Of a stretch of 64,000 nucleotides of DNA, positions 58,857-64,000 are shown in pieces; the stretch's first letter is position 1, and the number at the start of each line of letters is the position of its first letter. The notes under the pieces are model-generated. The model was not told where the DNA came from. It did no database searches and saw nothing but the letters and a program-made list of their open reading frames with translations. Origin of the DNA: Cladopsammia gracilis (Eukaryota > Cnidaria > Anthozoa > Scleractinia > Dendrophylliidae); assembly GCA_022457155.1 (NCBI GenBank), contig JAJGOT010000058.1, forward strand, positions 1,863,001 through 1,927,000, written 5' to 3'. The position numbers and the translations under genes were made by a program.

Positions 58857-61800
58857 ATGCTTCCTTCGATAAGCTCTGGGCATTTTGGAATCGTTTCAAA
58901 GGCTGTTTATGGCTCCAACAGCGTTCATGGGATTAGTCATCAAGTAAACAAGCCATTACAGGATTCATTTGATGAAGAAGATCCCGGAGAAGATCGGTCA
59001 TGTCCGAGTTTACCGCTCATTTCAGAGGGCTCTTTCACTTCACTTGTTAGCAAAAAATCTGGAAAATCTTTGGAAAAGAGTACAGAAAGCGGAAGGAAAG
59101 ACTATGAGGTGAGTAAGTAAAAAAAAACATGTTTTATTGGATGGCTAATTTGTTGATCTTCTTGCACTGTTGTTTACCAAATTCCCTGCCGTGTTCAAAT
59201 AATAAGACTTCAGCTGGAGAAATACAAGAGAGTTTACCTTGTCACCGAGAATATCAACAACAGTAATTTAATTTTTAAAAGGTTTTGAACCTTTTATTGT
59301 GGGAATGAATTACAATAGGGTACAAGCATCATTGTTTCTATCTCTGTTTTATATAGACTTTTACCCTAGGAAAACTCAAATTTGCAAGTGTGTCAATTTC
59401 AACGGAAGCAAGTGTTTCCCTTAATGCTTCCATCATTTGGTTCAATCCCCATTCTTACCATCTACTCGGTCAATCTCGCGGGGGGGGGGGGGGGAGGTAC
59501 TCCCATATATGAGCTATAGATCTACTCGGTCAATCTCGCGGGGGGGGGGGGGAGGTACTCCCATATATGAGCTATAGGTATTTGCCGCTGTGAAGGGTAT
59601 GGTTTTCAGGCAGTTTAGTCTGGGATGGGGTGTATAGTGATCAGAGATTTTTGGTCTAGAATAGGGTATCATTTTCCTTGAAACTGATCAGTTGCGTGAA
59701 GAATTAAGTCTAGACAAGGTTTTCTGGCAAATGGCATTTAAAAATCGGTACGACGGGCTGTACGGCATTTGTACTGACCCCTGTTAACTTATAACAAAGA
59801 AAGTGTTCATAAAATAATAAAAATATATTCCAGGCCTCATCAAATGTTAACAGTTCAGGATTGAGTCGGAAATCGGTAGTTTTATATTCGTTAAAAATTA
59901 ATAGTTCATTGTTCTTCTTTGTAATACGAGTAGTAATCTTTGCGCGTAATACGAGTACATGAAGGTCAAATAATTATTCCTGGCATAGTTCAGCATGTGT
60001 TACGAGGTTGAATGATAAACGCTTTGCCTCGCTTTTGCCTCTGATCTGGTATAATGTTTGGTGTTCCAACAACGTTCTGTTGATGCCCAGGTGTTGAGGA
60101 CTGTGGACATTTTATGCCATTGTGATTACCATACGAGTAACAAGCTAGTGTGCATCTTAGACTGTGATAGTGAATGCGTTTCTGGAAAATAGTGAGTACT
60201 CTGGAATAGGTCTAGGATAGGGTAGGGTGTTTTGGTTTTTAGTCTAGAATAGAGTTGCAAAATACAGCTTAAATGGTCTAGTATAGTTTAAAGGTCTCAG
60301 AGTCCCAGTGGCACACCCCCACCCAAAAATTTGCAGAGTACCCCCCCAGCCCCCCTCCCAGTGGAAAACTGTCGGTCAACAATGTTGCCGTGGTGATTTT
60401 ATTTTCATTTAGGGAAAGCTCTTTCTCTTCTGAGTTTCAATTCCTATTCTAGACTTATAATTCGTCATACCACTGACCAATATTCCCCGGCAAATGATAC
60501 CCTATTCTAGACCAAAACGCTCTGATTTCTATACCCTATCTACCCTATCTATACCTTTCTAGACTAAACTGCTTGAAAACTATATCCTTCACAGCCGCAC
60601 ATACCTATATAGTTTAAATAATAAGAGAGTACCCCCCGCCCCGTTTCAGTTTTAACCGAGAATAGGAATATGGTGTATTGACTGATGCAATAAAAGCTAC
60701 ATGTACAAGAATGTACCGTAAAATGAGAGAAAAGGCAAGTTCCAATCCCAGGGTACCTAGCTAACAAATAGATGTTTGTTAGTGATCATGTTTATGACAG
60801 ATCTGGCATTGGAAATGAGAATGTAGAGTCCTACAGTGCTGTCACAAAAAAACAATTTTGTGAAATAATGGGATTTGATTAGATATTCGCTTGCCAAAAA
60901 TCAGTATCTTATTGCAATTTGGGGCGAGATGTTGGCACTTTTATTCTTGAATGACTTCATAAAACCCTACTTATTTTGCCTCAGTTCCAAATGTTAGGAA
61001 CTGAGAAGGGTTAGGAAATTAGAAGGGTTTGTATGGTTTTATCAGAGCGTAAAAATGCCAATATCTCACCGCCAAATTGCAATAAATTGTTGATTTTTGG
61101 CAAGCGGGCATTTTTATCATCCTCTTTACGGATATCTAATCAAATCCCATAATTGAAGGGGTGAGTGGAATAAAGCCCTAAGTGAATTCTGATCAACTGC
61201 TAGATTCTCCTTCCAGTTTGTCGTGTATATACTTATGTAACAAAGGGAGAATTTGGTTTCAGATCAGGGGTCACCTAGGGCCTTATTCTAGTTTGGGATA
61301 AGGCCCTAAGTGACTCCTGATCTATAGCCAAATTCTCCCTTTGTTAGACCACATCTGCTACTATTTCCTCAGTAAATTCAGATGTCAATCAATAATCACT
61401 TATTTTCTGTAAATAGGTCACTGGCTCAAGAGCAGATTCTAATATGGGAAGGTCAGTAACATGATTTACAGTCAAACCTCTCCTTGCGGACACCTCTCTA
61501 TTACGGACAGTTTCCTATGTCCCGACAAAATTCTCACATATTTTCTTAAAAAAAAAACCCTCTATAATACAGACCCTCTCTAATACGGACAATGGACACT
61601 AAATCTTGGCCTGAGTGACAGAAAAATTCATATAAACTTAAAATAACCTCTATTTTATTATGGACACTCGACCAGTGATCAGGTGATGATAGTTTGTGTT
61701 TGTAATACAATTTCCTGTTTGAGGCTACAAACAAATATGGAAAGACATTTTCAGAATTGCATAGTTTATATTTCTTTTTTACATGCAGTCTTGCATTGTA

Positions 61801-63457
61801 GTTCGTTTCATGTCAAAACAGTGATTTGTATACAGTATGTAGCTGATATGTACAATGTAGTACCTCATTTGACTACTGAGTAAGACAGTCTCAATGCTGT
61901 ATACTGTATTAATCAATTTAGATGCAGTTAAAAGATGAGTGTGGGCCTGTTTTTAGTTACTGAGCACTTAAAACTGTCAGCGGAGTCTTAAAAGTGAGGG
62001 ACACAGACACTTTGCTCTGTCCCGTTGGTGTCCTTATTAGAGAGGTTCAACTGTATGTTAAAACTGTTTGTATAGTCAGCTGTATGTGTTGTTGGTAACT
62101 GGTGTTTGTAAATTGGTAGTGGATTCCTTTTTTTCTCTCTTTTTTTGTGACTGTAGAAGTGGTTTGAAAACCACACAGTTGGAATTAAACTGTGAATTGA
62201 AGAATGCTGATCGTGGTTGGTATCCTCAAGGCCTCAATCCACGGCTTGCTGTAAGTTGTTATCATTTTAATAAGACTGGTCAAGTTTTCTTTTTCTTTTT
62301 AAGAATATTTTATTAGTTTATACTAAACTAAGCTCTCTTGACGTCAACAGAACTCAAGTCGCACCTCTCATCTTCCAGCCATGGGATTGCATATGTAAGT
62401 GAAATTGATAAATAGTTTTGCTCTGTTTGCTTCTCTATTTGACAAATTATATAGCTCAAATAATATTCCTTTTGTTGCAGTCTTATCAGATTTTACACAG
62501 TTATTGTGCATCCCTTTTTAACTTGTGCAGAATACATGAGTGTTGAGCAAGTCATAGTATGGGTTGAAATTTCACTTGATCGGTAAATAAGATTGGCTAT
62601 ATAAACCATTGAGCTCGCGATATGTAACAGTCACCTACCTTACGCATGGTACAGGTGTTGGTGAGTGGCGAGCGAGAGTGGGGAGTTGGACGCAGGGGGC
62701 AGGGGGCAGGGGGCAGGGGGTTAGTGTAGTAAAATGCCTAGCACAGGTGAGTCTGAAGGGGTGCGTAAATTGTATAATTATTTAGAAGGTTTCGTATTCA
62801 CAAGTTGGCTCATACAGCTGTAGGAGCCTTTGATTAAACTCATAACAGCAGAGATGCCAACCTCTGGAAATTGAAAATAGGGAGTTGTTTCTGAGGGTGA
62901 ATTCTGAGGGTGAAATGTTTTGTCCTGAGCATGACGGGTCCGGAAAACTGCATTCCTGAGACATGAAAAGCGTTGCGAAGTTAAGATATGATGAAAGACC
63001 GCATTTGTTTTTGGATTTTTGGAAAATTTGGGTTAAAATCTTAGCCTATTGTACAGAAAAGATCCAAAGTCGCTTTTATCCGGGAGATTTAGTGACCCGT
63101 ACGGGAGACCGGGAGATTCGTTCCGTATCTGGGAGACTCCCGGATAATCTGGGAGAGTTGGCATCTCTGTAACAGTTTCTCGATTAATGACGTATATATT
63201 TATTCAATATCAGAATGAGTACATCTGAGAGATTACTACTTCAGCAATCTCTGGGTCAACCAGTGGGAAGTCTGCATAAAAAGAAACATCAAGTAAGCTT
63301 ACATGATGTAGCATGTAATTTGTTTTGTCCTACACCTTGTAAAAGTATTGAATGCAATATGAGTTTATTGTTAACGCTGTTATTCTTGGTTTCAGGCTAC
63401 AGTCAATAGAAAGGCATATCTAATGAACTTGGGTAGACAGACAGTCATCAACACTAG
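58857..63457 (+). CDS. Multi-exon hypothetical protein, 5' part (continues past window)
   Basis: Six exons follow in phase: 58857-59108, 61417-61451, 62157-62250, 62351-62394, 63214-63292 and 63396-63457; the last has a GT donor, so the gene should continue beyond 64000. The 188 residues seen start MLPSISSGHFGIVSK and are Ser-rich and acidic at first (DSFDEEDPGEDRS). Later come GWYPQGLNPRLA, RLLLQQSLGQPVGSLHKKKH and NRKAYLMNLGRQTVINT. No signal peptide or transmembrane segment is seen and I do not recognise the family. Short exons with strict phase agreement support a real gene. Its first exon is duplicated and broken at 53083-53410. Introns carry repeats at 59460, 60420 and 61469. Confidence 0.75.
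59460..59577 (+). repeat. 60-bp tandem duplication with G run
   Basis: TCTACTCGGTCAATCTCGC followed by a G run and AGGTACTCCCATATATGAGC is present twice in a row. It is followed by a reverse-complement unit of the 106-bp repeat family (for example CAGTTTAGTCTGGGATGGGG). Confidence 0.9.
60420..60640 (+). repeat. Single copy of the 106-bp repeat family
   Basis: GTTTCAATTCCTATTCTAGA, TACCCTATTCTAGACCAAAA and CTGCTTGAAAACTAT match the units at 56530-56873. Lies in intron 1 of the 58857 gene, in inverse orientation to the copy at 59580-59700. Confidence 0.8.
61469..62053. mobile_element. Tc1/mariner-like MITE
   Basis: Ends CAGTCAAACCTCTC and GAGAGGTTCAACTG are imperfect complements, with TA on both sides (61467-61468 and 62054-62055). 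The phrase TATTACGGACA and similar recur inside. In intron 2 of the 58857 gene. No transposase frame. Confidence 0.7.
62692..62720 (+). repeat. GCAGGGG minisatellite, G-quadruplex-prone
   Basis: Four tandem units of (G)CAGGGGG give four runs of five G with short loops on the plus (coding) strand of intron 4 of the 58857 gene. Confidence 0.85.
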
Positions 63458-63878
63458 GTATTTAATACCAATTAACTGTGCATTTTATAGAGGACATTTG
63501 AAAATTTGGCATAAAAAGAATTTGAATTTTAAGAATATTAGATATGTTTATTCACATTATGGGAAATATTTTGCCTGAAACGTTCAGGTAAATTAGGCTC
63601 TCAGAACATGTTAATTCAGTCCAGGAGGTTTATATTATTGTAAGCAAACGTTTTCTTTTTAAAGTGCCCCTGCGATCAAATTTTATAATTGTTTTTTATT
63701 TCATTTTTCGAAAGAACATATTGTAATTACTGCCCAGTCCAAACTGTTTTTCAATCTGATCATGGGAAAGCGTTTTTTTTTTACTGTACTTTTCTCATTT
63801 TCACGGCCGCCATTACATTTGCATGTTCCAGTAGTTTCAAAAGAAGCCAGAGAAAGTGACGTCAAAGACTCGCTGGCT

Positions 63879-64000
63879 TAAAATTGCATCATGTAAATAC
63901 AGCTTATTTAGTATGCAGAACACGAGTATGGCAATCAGAAAGCTCAAAATTCCCGTGCCGCATATTAAATAAGCTGTATTCACACACTGCAATTTTAAGC
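63879..64000. repeat. Inverted repeat at the window end
   Basis: GCTTAAAATTGCATCATGTA at the left and CACACTGCAATTTTAAGC at the right are complements. Pairing continues through AATACAGCTTATTTAGTATG / CATATTAAATAAGCTGTATT. Possibly a complete MITE ending at the window edge. Confidence 0.8.

Larger units (their letters stand above)
53631..59110. repeat. Segmental duplication, copy B
   Basis: Starts TTGCAAGGTTCAAAATAATA as at 44692 and runs through thymidine phosphorylase B and the intact first exon of the divergent gene. Coding exons align in length with copy A; non-coding sequence has diverged and differs in insertions. Confidence 0.8.

Overview
The window looks like nuclear DNA of an animal, most probably an anthozoan cnidarian such as a stony coral. 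This is an inference, not a database result. The evidence is AT-rich sequence, intron-rich genes with canonical GT/AG junctions, single-exon rhodopsin-family GPCRs, AATAAA signals, and a very dense load of short inverted-repeat DNA transposons (MITEs and foldback elements), LINE tails and a tRNA-derived SINE. Nothing bacterial or organellar was seen.

Layout. 1-11.1 kb: two paralogous intronless class A GPCR genes in convergent orientation (1736-2884 + and 9939-11096 -), separated by MITE-type repeats. 12-14 kb: foldback elements and short tandem repeats. 14.2-21.5 kb (-): a nine-exon gene that I assembled from splice sites and reading phase. It encodes a predicted 861-residue protein with a signal peptide, a 74-residue module repeated as whole exons, a transmembrane segment and a basic coiled-coil tail. 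I do not recognise the family. 22.6-25.5 kb: a large foldback element, a LINE 3' end and an intronless 365-codon gene of unknown function (-). 25.5-35 kb: a transposon graveyard with nested elements (some with readable target-site duplications) and a truncated OTU-type protease domain.

35.8-43.3 kb (+): a complete ten-exon gene for mitochondrial ATP synthase subunit b. 44.7-59.1 kb: a tandem segmental duplication carrying two four-exon thymidine phosphorylase genes (45936-50492 and 54279-58127, both -), each with the 5' end of a divergently oriented gene upstream. Only the second copy of that partner (58857 to beyond the window, +) has an open first exon. The first is a broken remnant at 53083-53410.

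Functional picture. The recognisable genes are signalling receptors, an unrecognised predicted membrane protein, a core respiratory-chain component and a nucleoside salvage enzyme. They do not form an obvious pathway. The most interesting items are the exon-repeat membrane protein, the duplicated GPCR pair with a conserved C-terminal PDZ-ligand-like tail, the thymidine phosphorylase duplication with a substitution inside the family signature, and the fine structure of the mobile elements.
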